Assembly: GCA_024401095.1 (NCBI GenBank)
Contig: JAKSLR010000014.1
Location: 1 to 64,000, forward strand
Direction of reading: 5' to 3'
DNA: 64,000 bases
From: Bacteroidaceae bacterium
GTDB lineage: Bacteria > Bacteroidota > Bacteroidia > Bacteroidales > Bacteroidaceae
The position numbers and the translations under genes are program-made. The notes beneath the pieces are model-generated. The model was not told the DNA's origin, made no database searches, and worked only from the letters and a program-made list of their open reading frames with translations. Below, one piece after another: positions 54,486-64,000 of the stretch; within the stretch, counting starts at the first letter, position 1, and every line of letters starts with the position of its first letter.

Positions 54486-57400
54486 TTAATTAATCTTATA
54501 ATCTGCCTCTGGAATAGATCGAATCATCTCAAGAAAATCATGTTTCACACTAATTCGGGAAGAAGATGCCAGTAACACCTGATTTTGAGCAGTGCTATCC
54601 TTAATGCAAAAACAAAGTTCAACATCACCAGGCCGTTCCTGAACTGCAGAAGTCATATCCTCTACCAGTTTGTCATCGATTGACTCTATAGGCAATACAA
54701 CTGTTATTTTTTCAATCAATTTGTCTTTTACATCAGAAAGAAAAGATACATCCGTAACCCTAATGTCAAACAACTTATCATTATATCTTCTTGGTTCACA
54801 ACGAGCTTTTATAAAAACAATATTCTGTAAACGAAGCATTCCGCTTACCCTTGCCCAATCCTCACCAAAGAAAACTAATTCGCCAGCACCTTCGTAGTCC
54901 TCTATTTTGACAATGGCCATCTGATTACCATTTTTTGTGGTTTTTTCTTTTACTTCTGTCACAATACCACCCATTGTCAAATCACGATTTGCCAAAGCAT
55001 CCTTATCATCAATTTCAGACATCTTCACATTACAGATGTCTTTCAAAACGACCTCATATTCATCCAACGGATGTGCAGAAAGATAGACACCAACAAGGTC
55101 TTTTTCACGATTCAATCGGTCTAAATCACTCCAAGACTCACATGGGACAGGCTTTGGATGGGCAATTTCGATCTCGTTCATATCTCCAAACAGAGTCATT
55201 GTATTCTGAGCCTTATCTTGCTGATATCTATTGCCATATCGGACTAACAAATCTAAAAAGACTTCATCTTTTGACACAGAAGCAAGAAACTGCTCACGAG
55301 TAATTTCATCAGAGAATGAATCAAATGCACCACAAAGAGCCAAACATTCCAAACCACTACGTTTAATTGCAGACATTGGAACTCGTTCAACAAAATCGTA
55401 GATACTTTTGAAAGGACCGTTTTTCTCTCGTTCCTCCACAATAGCTTCTCCTGCAGATTCACCAAATCCCTTGATAGCATTCAGCCCGAAACGAATCTGT
55501 TGCTTTGCATTCACACCAAACTCTGCACGCGATTCATTCACATCCGGACCAAGGACTTCAATCTTCAAAGCATGACACTCATCCAGAAGTTTTGTGACTT
55601 CCTTGATATCGTTTCTTCGGCGAGTCAGAAGCGCTGCCATGAATTCTGGCGTATAATGAGCCTTAAGGTAAGCTGTTTGGTAAGCAACCCATGAATAGCA
55701 AGCTGCATGAGACTTATTAAAAGCATAAGATGCAAACTTCTCCCAGTCTCCCCAAATTTTCTCCAAGATTTTTGGATCATGACCATTTTTCACACCACCT
55801 TCAATGAACTTAGGTTTCATCTGGTCAACAATATCCTTCTTCTTCTTACCCATGGCTTTACGTAACGCATCGCTCTCTCCACGAGTAAAATCTGCCAAAA
55901 GACGACTCAAAAGCATCACCTGCTCCTGGTATACAGTAATGCCATAAGTATCTTTCAAGTACTTTTCCATAATAGGAATATCATACTTTATCTCTTCACG
56001 ACCATTCTTTCGGGCAATGAATGAAGGAATATAATCCATAGGACCTGGACGATACAGAGCATTCATGGCAATTAAGTCCTCAAATACTGTTGGATGCAAC
56101 TCTTTCAAATACTTCTGCATACCAGCAGACTCAAATTGGAATGTTCCTACAGTACGTCCATTCTGATAAAGCTGATAAGTCAATTCATCATCTATAGGCA
56201 AAGTATCAAGGTCTATATCTATTCCACGGGTTTCTTTTACAACACGGCAAGCCTCTTTCATCTCCGAAAGCGTCTTCAAACCCAAGAAGTCCATTTTGAT
56301 TAAACCCGTAGATTCTATGACATGGCCATCATACTGTGTTACAGCAGTCTTGACATTAGGGAAATCAGGATCATCTGCTGTTGAAACCGGAACATGATCA
56401 CTAATTGGGTCACGACAGATAATGAAACCACAGGCATGAATACCAGTACCACGAACCGTGCCTTCCAGCATCTTAGCATATTTAATGGTATTAGCCTCAT
56501 GAACATCTGGTGAAGCCTCTGCCTTTTGCAACTCTGGTGTACACTTTAAATAGTTTGCTAATTTAGGCTTCATTCCGTCAGGTAAGCGATCCGGCATGGC
56601 CTTACACCAGGCATTTACAACACTCAATGGTACTTTTTCCACACGGCCAACATCCTTTATGGAGTTTTTGGCAGCCATGGTTCCATAAGTAATAATATGA
56701 GCACAGTTTTCATGTCCATATTTATCCATTACCCAATTCAAGACCTTTCCTCTACCATCATCATCAAAGTCTGTATCAATATCTGGAAGAGAAATACGGT
56801 CAGGGTTCAAGAAACGCTCAAACAGCAAATCATATTTCAACGGATCCAGTTTGGTAATACCTAAACAATAAGCCACAACACTTCCTGCAGCACTTCCACG
56901 TCCAGGGCCAACCCAAACCCCTAATTCATTTCGTGCAGAATTAATAAAATCCTGTACGATAAGGAAATAGCCTGGGAATCCCATGGTCTTCATAATATGA
57001 AGTTCAAAACGGATTCGATCATCAACTTCCTGAGATATTCCATGTGAAGCCGCCCACTCAGACAACTCAAAAGGTTGAAGAGCATGACCTGCTTTTATTT
57101 CCTGATAGCCAGTTCCATAAAGACGACTTGCACCTTCATATGCAAGTTTTCCTAAATAATCAGCCTCAAACTTGATACGATACAATTTATCATACCCACC
57201 AAGCTTGTTTATTTTTTTCTTACCATCTTCTTCTGGAAGTTGGTTCTTGCCATTTTCATCGCTCGTGAACTCCTTATAGAGTGATTCCTCATCAAACAGT
57301 CTACGCCACTCTTCTTCTGTGCCAAAATCCTCTGGAATAGGGAAAAAAGGCATAATAGGATCACTTTCTATATTATAAGTGACAACTTTATCTAAAATCT

Positions 57401-58262
57401 CACAGGTATTAGCCAATGCCTCTGGTATGTCTGCAAAAACTTCATTCATTTCTGCACGAGATTTAAACCATTCCTGCTTCGTATAAAGCATACGAGTAGG
57501 ATCATCCAAATCTTTTCCCGTCGACAAACACAATAAATGGTCATGAGCCTCAGCATTGTCTTCATCCACAAAATGAGCATCATTAGAACACATAAGTTTT
57601 ACGTTATGCTTTCGAGCCAATTCAATCAAAACCGGATTGCATTGTTTCTGTAACTCATAAGTCTCACGATTTGCCCGCTGGGTTGGATTTTTCACCTGAT
57701 GGCGCTGAAGTTCCAGATAATAATCATCTCCCCATATATTCTTAAACCAAAGAATAGCTTCTTCGGCTTCCTTTATATTACCTGCCAGAATCTTCTTCGG
57801 AACCTCTCCACCAATACAGGCAGAACAAATAATCAGTCCTTCATGATAACGCTCCAATTCTGAATGATCTGTACGAGGTCGCATATAATATCCATCCACC
57901 CAAGAGTGGCTGACCAGCTTAATGAGATTTCTGTACCCTACCTCATTTTTTGCCAAGACAATCAAGTGCCAACCACTTTGATCTATCTTACCTTCCTTTA
58001 AGTGCATGTCACCACGACGGGCACAATACATTTCACAACCAAAAATAGGTTTGAATGGCTCTAGTCCCTCTTTCTTACGCCCCTTATTAACCTTATTGCA
58101 ATAGTCAAACAGCTCTTTCACTCCAAACATATTGCCATGGTCTGTGATAGCCATACCACGCATACCATCAGCAATGGCCTTGTCTACGAGCCGGTTGATA
58201 CTAGATTGCCCATCAAGCAAAGAATACTGCGTATGAACATGTAGATGTACAAAATCCTCCAT
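54486..58262 (-). CDS. dnaE: DNA polymerase III alpha subunit
   Basis: The 1258-residue C-family replicative polymerase starts with a PHP domain (HLHVHTQYSLLDG, DHGNMFGVKE). The catalytic Asp are in PDIDTDFDDDGRG, with GRGSAAGSVVAYCLG and LYRPGPMDYIPSF in palm and fingers. A helix-hairpin-helix region and an OB fold (about 1000-1120) end the protein. ATGs at 58262 and 58274 both fit; 58262 gives the usual MEDFVHLHVHT start. The longer reading upstream crosses the promoter at 58289. Confidence 0.96.
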   Translation of the reverse strand: MEDFVHLHVHTQYSLLDGQSSINRLVDKAIADGMRGMAITDHGNMFGVKELFDYCNKVNKGRKKEGLEPFKPIFGCEMYCARRGDMHLKEGKIDQSGWHLIVLAKNEVGYRNLIKLVSHSWVDGYYMRPRTDHSELERYHEGLIICSACIGGEVPKKILAGNIKEAEEAILWFKNIWGDDYYLELQRHQVKNPTQRANRETYELQKQCNPVLIELARKHNVKLMCSNDAHFVDEDNAEAHDHLLCLSTGKDLDDPTRMLYTKQEWFKSRAEMNEVFADIPEALANTCEILDKVVTYNIESDPIMPFFPIPEDFGTEEEWRRLFDEESLYKEFTSDENGKNQLPEEDGKKKINKLGGYDKLYRIKFEADYLGKLAYEGASRLYGTGYQEIKAGHALQPFELSEWAASHGISQEVDDRIRFELHIMKTMGFPGYFLIVQDFINSARNELGVWVGPGRGSAAGSVVAYCLGITKLDPLKYDLLFERFLNPDRISLPDIDTDFDDDGRGKVLNWVMDKYGHENCAHIITYGTMAAKNSIKDVGRVEKVPLSVVNAWCKAMPDRLPDGMKPKLANYLKCTPELQKAEASPDVHEANTIKYAKMLEGTVRGTGIHACGFIICRDPISDHVPVSTADDPDFPNVKTAVTQYDGHVIESTGLIKMDFLGLKTLSEMKEACRVVKETRGIDIDLDTLPIDDELTYQLYQNGRTVGTFQFESAGMQKYLKELHPTVFEDLIAMNALYRPGPMDYIPSFIARKNGREEIKYDIPIMEKYLKDTYGITVYQEQVMLLSRLLADFTRGESDALRKAMGKKKKDIVDQMKPKFIEGGVKNGHDPKILEKIWGDWEKFASYAFNKSHAACYSWVAYQTAYLKAHYTPEFMAALLTRRRNDIKEVTKLLDECHALKIEVLGPDVNESRAEFGVNAKQQIRFGLNAIKGFGESAGEAIVEEREKNGPFKSIYDFVERVPMSAIKRSGLECLALCGAFDSFSDEITREQFLASVSKDEVFLDLLVRYGNRYQQDKAQNTMTLFGDMNEIEIAHPKPVPCESWSDLDRLNREKDLVGVYLSAHPLDEYEVVLKDICNVKMSEIDDKDALANRDLTMGGIVTEVKEKTTKNGNQMAIVKIEDYEGAGELVFFGEDWARVSGMLRLQNIVFIKARCEPRRYNDKLFDIRVTDVSFLSDVKDKLIEKITVVLPIESIDDKLVEDMTSAVQERPGDVELCFCIKDSTAQNQVLLASSSRISVKHDFLEMIRSIPEADYKIN

Positions 58263-58288
58263 GATTTCTGTCATTATAAAATTGACCT

Positions 58289-58296
58289 CAAAGATA
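58289..58296 (-). promoter_or_regulatory. Promoter -7 box for dnaE
   Basis: TATCTTTG on the reverse strand, 26 bases before the ATG at 58262. Confidence 0.7.
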
Positions 58297-58345
58297 CGCC
58301 TCTTCACTGAAAAGTGCAAAAGTTCACGAGAAAAGTTTTCAACAA

Positions 58346-58369
58346 GTTATTGGAATCGTTACCAATAAC
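58346..58369. promoter_or_regulatory. Operator-like dyad between dnaE and psd
   Basis: GTTATTGG (58346-58353) and CCAATAAC (58362-58369) are perfect inverted repeats with an 8-bp spacer that is itself partly symmetric. It lies about 50 bp before the dnaE box and 28 bp before the psd -33 box, where a dimeric regulator could act on either. A TTTTCAACA 9-mer lies next to it at 58336-58344. Confidence 0.5.
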
Positions 58370-58397
58370 CAGAAAGCAGTAAAAGGCTTGTATTTTG

Positions 58398-58430
58398 TTT
58401 GCTTATTATTCAAAATAAGGCTATCTTTGC
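58398..58430 (+). promoter_or_regulatory. Promoter for psd-pssA-DUF4834
   Basis: TTTG at 58398-58401, 20-bp spacer, TATCTTTGC at 58422-58430. Both boxes and spacing match the consensus. The ATG is 19 bases on. Confidence 0.8.
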
Positions 58431-58449
58431 ACCGAAATTATAACCTAAA

Positions 58450-59136
58450 ATGAGTAGACTAAAAAAAATAAAAAAAATAAGAATTCATAGAGAGGGAACC
58501 CATACGTTAATTTTCACGTTCCTCGGAATGGTTGCCTTCTGTCTTCTTATCCACTTTGGCTTACACATTAAGCTAATGACTCAGGTAACCGTTGTTATCT
58601 GTATCATTATATATGCTATCTTATTAAACTTCTTCCAATGTCCGGTTCGACTATATGATGGAGACACAAAGAATGTTGTCATTGCCCCTGCAGATGGACG
58701 AGTTGTCGTTATAGAAGAGGTTGATGAAAATGATTTTTTCCATGACAGACGATTGATGATTTCTATTTTCATGAGTCTCACAAACGTCCATGCAAACTGG
58801 TTTCCTTGTGATGGAATCGTCAAGAAGGTAACCCACGACAATGGACGATTTAAAGCTGCATGGCTACCTAAAGCCAGCACAGAAAATGAGCGCTCAGCAG
58901 TCTTAATAGAAACTCCAAGCGGTGTTCAGGTTTTAGCTCGTCAAATTGCTGGTGCCATGGCACGTCGTATTGTTACTTATGCAAAAGAAGGAGATGATTG
59001 TTTCATCGACGAGCATATGGGCTTCATCAAATTGGGATCACGTGTAGATGTTTATCTGCCAATCGGAACTGAAGTTTGTGTTGAAATGGGACAGAAAACC
59101 ACAGGCAACCAAACCATCATCGCAAAGCTTAAATAA
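58450..59136 (+). CDS. psd: Phosphatidylserine decarboxylase
   Basis: The 228-residue pyruvoyl enzyme forms phosphatidylethanolamine. Two TM helices (about 20-36, 43-62) anchor it. The self-cleavage site is KLGSRVD, between G196 and S197; S197 becomes the pyruvoyl group. This is the short PSD-A type. It precedes pssA by 13 bp. Confidence 0.94.
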   Translation: MSRLKKIKKIRIHREGTHTLIFTFLGMVAFCLLIHFGLHIKLMTQVTVVICIIIYAILLNFFQCPVRLYDGDTKNVVIAPADGRVVVIEEVDENDFFHDRRLMISIFMSLTNVHANWFPCDGIVKKVTHDNGRFKAAWLPKASTENERSAVLIETPSGVQVLARQIAGAMARRIVTYAKEGDDCFIDEHMGFIKLGSRVDVYLPIGTEVCVEMGQKTTGNQTIIAKLK

Positions 59137-59149
59137 GTATTAGTAAAAA

Positions 59150-59854
59150 ATGGGAATTACAAAGCATATTCCAAATACCATAACATCATGTAACCTCATC
59201 TGTGGCTGCATTGCAACCGGATGTGCCATGCATGAGCATTACACTTCAGCACTTCTGTTTATTATTTTAGGAGCTATCTTTGATTTCTTCGATGGTATGT
59301 CAGCACGTTTGCTACATGTTTCTTCTGAGATTGGAAAGGAATTAGATTCTTTAGCAGACGATATAACATTTGGTGTAGCTCCTGCTGCCATGGTATATAG
59401 TGTTTGTAAGTCTTGCGTATACCCATCTTTCTTGGGAGGCTTAGCTGCATACTTGCCTTATATTGCCTTTGTAATGGCTGCATTTTCTGCTATTCGCCTG
59501 GCAAAATTCAACCTTGATACTCGTCAGACCACATCTTTCATTGGCTTACCAACTCCAGCAAATGCTCTTTTCTGGGGTGCACTCATTGTTGCTCACCAAC
59601 CAACATTTACTGATGGCTCCAGCGAATGGGTTGGCATTGGACTGATTGTCGGTTCCTTGATTTTTTCATACTTGCTGGTTGCAGAACTTCCAATGTTTGC
59701 ATTAAAATTCAAGAATCTCAGCTGGGCAGATAACAAGATCAAGTACGTATTCGTTCTATCTTCTGTTGTTCTCATCTGCATTCTAGGTATTAGTGGTATA
59801 TCTGCAGTCATTCTTTGGTATATTATTCTGTCTGCATTTACCCAAAATAAATAA
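59150..59854 (+). CDS. pssA: CDP-diacylglycerol-serine O-phosphatidyltransferase
   Basis: The 234-residue membrane enzyme makes phosphatidylserine from CDP-diacylglycerol and serine. The CDP-alcohol phosphotransferase motif is D48-G49...A52-R53...G62...D66...D70. It supplies the substrate for psd. Its stop shares a base with the next ATG (TAATG). Confidence 0.94.
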   Translation: MGITKHIPNTITSCNLICGCIATGCAMHEHYTSALLFIILGAIFDFFDGMSARLLHVSSEIGKELDSLADDITFGVAPAAMVYSVCKSCVYPSFLGGLAAYLPYIAFVMAAFSAIRLAKFNLDTRQTTSFIGLPTPANALFWGALIVAHQPTFTDGSSEWVGIGLIVGSLIFSYLLVAELPMFALKFKNLSWADNKIKYVFVLSSVVLICILGISGISAVILWYIILSAFTQNK

Positions 59855-60141
59855 TGCAAGTACTCGGTTGTCTATTCTTTGTAATACTGGCAGTTGTCCT
59901 TTTTGTCATCTGTGCACTGCTAGTTATCATTCAGCGTATTCTGTCTGTTTTTGGCATTCAAGTACCCTGGTTCAAATTTATAAAGCCAGAAAGTTTTAAC
60001 TATAGCCAGCAAAGACACAATGAACAGATTCAATCTGAGACAACGACGGCCTATTCCACCAATTCTGAACAAACAGAGAAAAAGAAGATTTTCACAGATG
60101 ATGAGGGTGAATACGTAGAATTCGAAGAAGTAAAAGACTAA
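59854..60141 (+). CDS. DUF4834-family small membrane protein
   Basis: The 95-residue protein has one N-terminal TM helix (about 5-30), a cytoplasmic or periplasmic polar linker, and the family tail EGEYVEFEEVKD. Function is unknown. It starts on the last base of the pssA stop, so it belongs with the phospholipid genes. Its last 4 bp overlap tadA from the opposite strand. Confidence 0.82.
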   Translation: MQVLGCLFFVILAVVLFVICALLVIIQRILSVFGIQVPWFKFIKPESFNYSQQRHNEQIQSETTTAYSTNSEQTEKKKIFTDDEGEYVEFEEVKD

Positions 60142-60575
60142 CGCTTATCTTTAAAGAACTCCCTCATGAGTAGGGCAGCCTCATCTGCCAACACACCAGC
60201 TACCACTTGTGTCTTAGGATGAAGGGCATTTGGAGCAAACTTTTGATATCCTCTCTTCTCATCACATGCGCCATAGACCAACTTTCCCAATTGACTCCAT
60301 GCTATGGCACCCGCACACATCACACAAGGCTCTACCGTAACATAAAGAGTACATTCATTCAAATACTTTCCGCCCAACGTATTTGCAGCAGCAGTGATAG
60401 CCTGCATTTCTGCATGTGCAGTCACATCAGTCAATGTTTCTGTAAGATTATAGCAGCGGGCAATGATGCGGTCATGACATACCACAACTGCGCCTATAGG
60501 AATCTCACCTTTCTCATAGGCATGCTTAGCCTCATCTAAGGCCTTACGCATATAGTATTCGTCGGAATTTGCCAT
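60138..60575 (-). CDS. tadA: tRNA adenosine(34) deaminase
   Basis: The 145-residue zinc enzyme deaminates A34 of tRNA-Arg to inosine. H54 and catalytic E56 are in HAEM; C84 and C87 in PCVMCAGA complete the zinc site. It is a single gene with a promoter at 60594-60602. Confidence 0.93.
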   Translation of the reverse strand: MANSDEYYMRKALDEAKHAYEKGEIPIGAVVVCHDRIIARCYNLTETLTDVTAHAEMQAITAAANTLGGKYLNECTLYVTVEPCVMCAGAIAWSQLGKLVYGACDEKRGYQKFAPNALHPKTQVVAGVLADEAALLMREFFKDKR

Positions 60576-60593
60576 TTCATTCGTATTTCAAAG

Positions 60594-60602
60594 GCAAAAT
60601 TA
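60594..60602 (-). promoter_or_regulatory. Promoter -7 box for tadA
   Basis: TAATTTTGC on the reverse strand, 18 bases before the ATG. Confidence 0.65.
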
Positions 60603-60637
60603 GTCAAAGTTTATGCAAGTACAAAAGATAATTGTTG

Positions 60638-60646
60638 TAAATTTGC
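60638..60646 (+). promoter_or_regulatory. Promoter -7 box for yraN-birA
   Basis: TAAATTTGC, 12 bases before the yraN ATG. Confidence 0.65.
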
Positions 60647-60658
60647 AGAAAAAGAAGC

Positions 60659-61018
60659 ATGGCAGCACATAATATTCAAGGGAAAAGCGGAGAAGATAAA
60701 GCAGCCGAGTACCTGATTCAAAACGGATATCAGATTCTGCACCGTAATTGGCGTAGTGGACACAAGGAACTGGATATCGTAGCTGCCAAGGACAACATAG
60801 TGGTTATTTGTGAAGTAAAAACCAGGAAGAACACCCTCTATGGAAATCCGGATGAAGCAATAAATAATAAAAAGATCAGAAGAATTGTTTCTTCAGCAGA
60901 TGCCTATATCCGTTGTTTCAAGCTGGACAATCATGTCCGGTTTGACATTATTAACATTATAACTGATGAAGAACGGATTGAGCATATTGAAGATGCCTTC
61001 TTCCCTCCTATATGGTAA
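60659..61018 (+). CDS. yraN: YraN/UPF0102 family endonuclease-like protein
   Basis: The 119-residue protein has a nuclease fold with the conserved GHKELDIVA and VVICEVKTR, giving a D...ExK metal site. Its role is not settled. It overlaps birA by 7 bp. Confidence 0.9.
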   Translation: MAAHNIQGKSGEDKAAEYLIQNGYQILHRNWRSGHKELDIVAAKDNIVVICEVKTRKNTLYGNPDEAINNKKIRRIVSSADAYIRCFKLDNHVRFDIINIITDEERIEHIEDAFFPPIW

Positions 61019-61785
61019 AAATGAAAGAACAGATTCCCTCATGGTTGGAACTCATCCAATTAGATGAGACAGATTCTACCAGCAACCAGCTGAAGCTGCA
61101 TACTCAAGTAAAGGAGATGACAGTATTAACTGCCGAGTACCAAACTGCAGGCAGAGGACAGCGTGGCAATTCATGGGAATCTGAGCGTGGAGCAAATCTA
61201 GCATTCAGTATTTTAACTGCGCCAAAAGGGGTAAACGCCAGCCACCAGTTCATCTTGTCACAAGCTATTTCTTTAGCTATCTTGGAAACCCTCAAAGACT
61301 ACCATTGTGACTTCCGGATTAAATGGCCTAATGACATTTATTGGCATGACAAGAAAATGGGAGGAATCCTCATAGAAAATGAACTAATGGGTAAGCGAAT
61401 TGACCGTTGTATCATTGGCATTGGCTTAAACATCAATCAAAAAGAATTCATAAGCAATGCACCGAACCCTATCTCTCTTTCACAAATTACTGGAAAGCGA
61501 GAAAACCGGGAACAAATCCTGTTGGCTCTTCTGAATAGGTTCCATGCTTATCTGGAACAGATAGCCCAAGGAATTATCCAGCCTATTATTGAAGACTACC
61601 ATCAAGCACTTTATCGGAATGACGGATTCTACCCATACCGGGACGAAAAGGGGATATTCCTTGCACGCATAGACCATGTAGAGCCCCAGGGAGTCATCTG
61701 CCTAAAAGATGAAAAAGGAGACTTCAGATACTATGCATTCAAGGAAATAAAAACTATTCTGAAAGACATAGAATTACCGAACTGA
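61012..61785 (+). CDS. birA: Biotin-[acetyl-CoA-carboxylase] ligase
   Basis: The 257-residue enzyme joins biotin to carboxylase carrier proteins. GRGQRGNSWES is the biotinyl-AMP loop and KWPNDIYWHDKKMGGILIE the core. There is no N-terminal DNA-binding domain, so it is a ligase only and not a repressor. ATGs at 61012 and 61021 are both in frame. Confidence 0.93.
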   Translation: MVKMKEQIPSWLELIQLDETDSTSNQLKLHTQVKEMTVLTAEYQTAGRGQRGNSWESERGANLAFSILTAPKGVNASHQFILSQAISLAILETLKDYHCDFRIKWPNDIYWHDKKMGGILIENELMGKRIDRCIIGIGLNINQKEFISNAPNPISLSQITGKRENREQILLALLNRFHAYLEQIAQGIIQPIIEDYHQALYRNDGFYPYRDEKGIFLARIDHVEPQGVICLKDEKGDFRYYAFKEIKTILKDIELPN

Positions 61786-61813
61786 CAATTAAACAAATAT
61801 AAAACAAGTAATT

Positions 61814-62524
61814 ATGCCAAAATTCAAGAGAATTCTCCTGAAACTGAGTGGCGAGAGCCTTCAAGGGGAGCAGAAGTACGGTATCGATGTAAACCGTTTG
61901 AACGATTATGCACAACAGATCAAAGAAGTACACGATATGGGTGTACAGATTGGTATTGTCATTGGAGGTGGAAATATCTTCCGTGGCTTGAGTGGTGCTG
62001 GTAAGGGTTTTGATCGTGTAAAAGGTGACCAGATGGGTATGTGTGCAACTGTCATCAACAGTTTGGGATTGAGCAGTGCATTGGGCGCAATTGGTTGTAA
62101 GAGCCGTGTATTAACAGCCATTCGCATGGAACCAATTGGTGAGTTTTACACCAAATGGAAGGCTATAGAGGCCATGGAAAACGGTGAAGTTGTCATCATG
62201 AGTGCAGGTACAGGAAATCCTTATTTTACAACCGACACCGGTTCTTCTCTTCGTGGTATCGAAATTGAAGCAGATGTCATGTTGAAGGGAACACGTGTAG
62301 ATGGAATTTACACTGCAGATCCAGAAAAGGACCCTACCGCAACCAAATTCAGTGAAATTACCTACGATGAAATATACAACAAGGGATTAAAGGTAATGGA
62401 TCTCACAGCCACCACTATGTGTAAGGAGAACAACCTGCCAATCTATGTATTTAACATGGACATCAAGGGTAACCTGAAAAAGGTTATGGATGGAGAGGAC
62501 ATTGGTACCCTAGTACATTTATAA
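61814..62524 (+). CDS. pyrH: UMP kinase
   Basis: The 236-residue amino-acid-kinase-fold enzyme forms UDP. It has KLSGESLQG, VIGGGNIFRG, GTGNPYFTTDTGSSLR and GIYTADPEKDP. A terminator follows directly. frr, usually next to pyrH in many bacteria, is here nearby but in the opposite direction. Confidence 0.95.
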   Translation: MPKFKRILLKLSGESLQGEQKYGIDVNRLNDYAQQIKEVHDMGVQIGIVIGGGNIFRGLSGAGKGFDRVKGDQMGMCATVINSLGLSSALGAIGCKSRVLTAIRMEPIGEFYTKWKAIEAMENGEVVIMSAGTGNPYFTTDTGSSLRGIEIEADVMLKGTRVDGIYTADPEKDPTATKFSEITYDEIYNKGLKVMDLTATTMCKENNLPIYVFNMDIKGNLKKVMDGEDIGTLVHL

Positions 62525-62526
62525 TA

Positions 62527-62570
62527 AAAAAATAAGAGGATGCTTCAAATTGAACATCCTCTTATTTTTT
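62527..62570. terminator. Bidirectional terminator between pyrH and rsgA
   Basis: A 13-bp stem (62530-62542 with 62555-62567) with a small inner hairpin in its loop, flanked by A-run and T-run. The rsgA stop is in the right arm. Confidence 0.85.
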
Positions 62571-63497
62571 TCCATTTCTGTATTTTCCTTCATTATGGTC
62601 ATCCAGCATACTTAAATAGCTTTGATAGCGTGACTCGCTGATGTAATGTTCTTCCACGGCTTTCAAGACAGCACACCCTGGTTCATGAGTATGCGTGCAG
62701 TTCCCGTATTTACACTCTGCAGAAAACTGAAAAATTTCCTTGAAATAATGACCAATTTCTTCCTCTTCCATATCAAAAGTTCCAAATCCTTTGATTCCTG
62801 GAGTATCTATCAAATAGCCACCTTCCGGAAGTTCAAACATCTCGCTGAAAGTAGTTGTATGCATACCCGTTTCATGCATGTCAGATATCTCTGCTGTACG
62901 CAACTTCAACTCTGGCAAGACAGCATTGATAAATGTAGATTTTCCTACACCGGAATTTCCCGAAAGCAATGTAACCTTATCCTTAAGAATTGACTTAACT
63001 TCATCCATACCCTGACCAAACTTCGCAGAAATCTTATGGCAAGAATACCCTATCACTGTATAGAGATTAATTAAGCCATTTAAATAGCGTGTCTCATCCT
63101 CGTCCAGATCGTCTACCTTATTAAATATTATAACAACAGGAACACGATAAGCCTCAGCACTAGCCAGGAAACGATCAATGAAGACGGTAGAAGTCTCCGG
63201 ACGAGCTATAGTCACAACCAAAAGTACCTGGTCTAAATTTGCCGCAATGATGTGGCTCTGTTTACTAAGGTTCGTAGCCTTTCGGATGATATAATTCTTT
63301 CTATCTTCTATCTCTGTAATAAAAGCCGTTCCCTCTGGGTTCATACAGATAAATACGTAGTCACCAACCGCCACTGGGTTGGTGCTACGTATTCCTTTCA
63401 ATCGGAAGTTGCCTTTAATTTTACAATCTACCAGTTTACCTTCTTCGGTCTTAACCTGGTACCAACTTCCTGTATTCTTTATAACTAGTCCTCTCAC
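62562..63497 (-). CDS. rsgA: Ribosome small subunit-dependent GTPase A
   Basis: The 311-residue circularly permuted GTPase matures the 30S subunit. An OB domain (about 1-70) precedes G4 (FNKVDD), then G1 (GNSGVGKST) and G3 (DTPGIKGFG). The C-terminal zinc site reads [14 protein letters not shown]. It begins 5 bp after frr. Confidence 0.95.
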   Translation of the reverse strand: MRGLVIKNTGSWYQVKTEEGKLVDCKIKGNFRLKGIRSTNPVAVGDYVFICMNPEGTAFITEIEDRKNYIIRKATNLSKQSHIIAANLDQVLLVVTIARPETSTVFIDRFLASAEAYRVPVVIIFNKVDDLDEDETRYLNGLINLYTVIGYSCHKISAKFGQGMDEVKSILKDKVTLLSGNSGVGKSTFINAVLPELKLRTAEISDMHETGMHTTTFSEMFELPEGGYLIDTPGIKGFGTFDMEEEEIGHYFKEIFQFSAECKYGNCTHTHEPGCAVLKAVEEHYISESRYQSYLSMLDDHNEGKYRNGKK

Positions 63498-63502
63498 GTA
63501 GA

Positions 63503-64000
63503 TTAGACAGTCATGATTTCTTTTTCCTTAGCTGCCATCATGTCTTCCACCTTCTTGATGTACTTGTCATGAACCTTCTGCAGCTTAGCTTCGCCGTCCT
63601 TTTCAGCATCTTCAGGAAGACCATCCTTCTGAGCTTTCTTCAAGTCGTTCAGACCATCGCGACGAGCGTTTCGGATACTAACCTTGGCAGTCTCCATTTC
63701 CTTAGCACACTGCTTAGCCAGTGCCTTACGGCGTTCCTCGGTCAATGGTGGAATACCCAGACGGATAATCTCACCATTATTCTCTGGAGTGATACCTACT
63801 TCACTATCCATGATTGCCTTCTCTATAACCTTGAACATACTCTTGTCCCAAGGCTTGATAGCAATGGTACGAGCATCAGGAGTTGTAACAGATGCTACAT
63901 TGTTCAAAGGCACCTTTTGGCCATAGGAATCTACACGGATACCATCCAGGATACGGACATTGGCCTTACCTGCACGGATGTGAGCAAACTGCTCATCCAA
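63503..64000 (-). CDS. frr: Ribosome recycling factor, N terminus cut by the window edge
   Basis: The last 166 codons are present; full RRF has about 186, so roughly 20 N-terminal residues lie outside. The visible part has [38 protein letters not shown] and the C-terminal helix [21 protein letters not shown] works with EF-G to split post-termination ribosomes. It is cotranscribed with rsgA. Confidence 0.93.
   Translation of the reverse strand: MDEQFAHIRAGKANVRILDGIRVDSYGQKVPLNNVASVTTPDARTIAIKPWDKSMFKVIEKAIMDSEVGITPENNGEIIRLGIPPLTEERRKALAKQCAKEMETAKVSIRNARRDGLNDLKKAQKDGLPEDAEKDGEAKLQKVHDKYIKKVEDMMAAKEKEIMTV

Noticed and set aside
1-64000. CRISPR arrays, insertion sequences, prophage or toxin-antitoxin systems
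   Set aside because: No regularly spaced 25-40 bp repeats, transposase, integrase, phage structural or toxin-antitoxin pairs were seen; the Rpn-type gene is cut by the edge and is not proof of an insertion sequence.

Overview
The window is ordinary chromosomal backbone of a Bacteroidales bacterium (phylum Bacteroidota), most likely a Prevotella or Segatella relative. The evidence is the -7 promoter box TAnnTTTG(C) before nearly every transcription unit, the lack of clear Shine-Dalgarno sites, the TonB/ExbB/two-ExbD set, a large outer-membrane beta-barrel of the TonB-receptor type, an alpha-2-macroglobulin-like protein, an M64 peptidase, and Bacteroidota-restricted families (DUF5683, DUF3822, DUF4834, DUF1573). 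I see no prophage, integrated conjugative element, insertion sequence, rRNA operon or CRISPR array. Placement in the genus is inferred.

Layout. 1-865: the start of an Rpn-type nuclease gene cut by the window edge, then about 690 bp of non-coding DNA packed with short repeats, hairpins and a G-quadruplex motif. 866-8579: HAD phosphatase, topoisomerase III, rRNA methyltransferase, thyA-folA, an Lrp-type regulator and an M64 peptidase. 8629-14618: envelope energisation (exbB, a 4-TM protein, two exbD, and tonB after a gap), tRNA-Ser(GGA), and an operon of polyprenyl synthase, unknown gene and tatD. 14862-25228: cmk-ispH, a divergent phosphofructokinase, then A2M-like protein, DUF1573 protein and meaB. 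25229-25635: a gap holding a likely free-standing small RNA. 25636-36213: pepD, flippase-like membrane protein, rsmA, a DUF349 protein, tRNA-Gln(CTG), rsfS-ftsH-cdsA, and surE-lpxB.

36419-49363: parA-parB-DUF5683-transglycosylase-rel in one direction, merR, alaS-STAS, a RecD-like helicase, and a small operon of a pseudopilin-like protein, DUF3822 protein and rsmD. 49532-64000: outer-membrane beta-barrel, aroB, trxA with an acidic partner, dnaE, the phospholipid genes psd-pssA with DUF4834, tadA, yraN-birA, pyrH, rsgA and the 3' part of frr.

Themes: membrane and envelope building (cdsA, psd, pssA, lpxB, ispH, polyprenyl synthase, ExbBD/TonB), translation and ribosome maturation (rsmA, rsmD, an RsmF-like enzyme, rsfS, rsgA, frr, alaS, tadA) and chromosome maintenance (topB, parAB, dnaE). 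The points most worth following up are the candidate small RNA at 25364-25476, the repeat/G-quadruplex region at 257-853, the phosphofructokinase with altered active-site loops, the pseudopilin-like/DUF3822 pair, and a dyad operator between dnaE and psd. All calls come from reading the sequence and from memory of protein families; no search was run.
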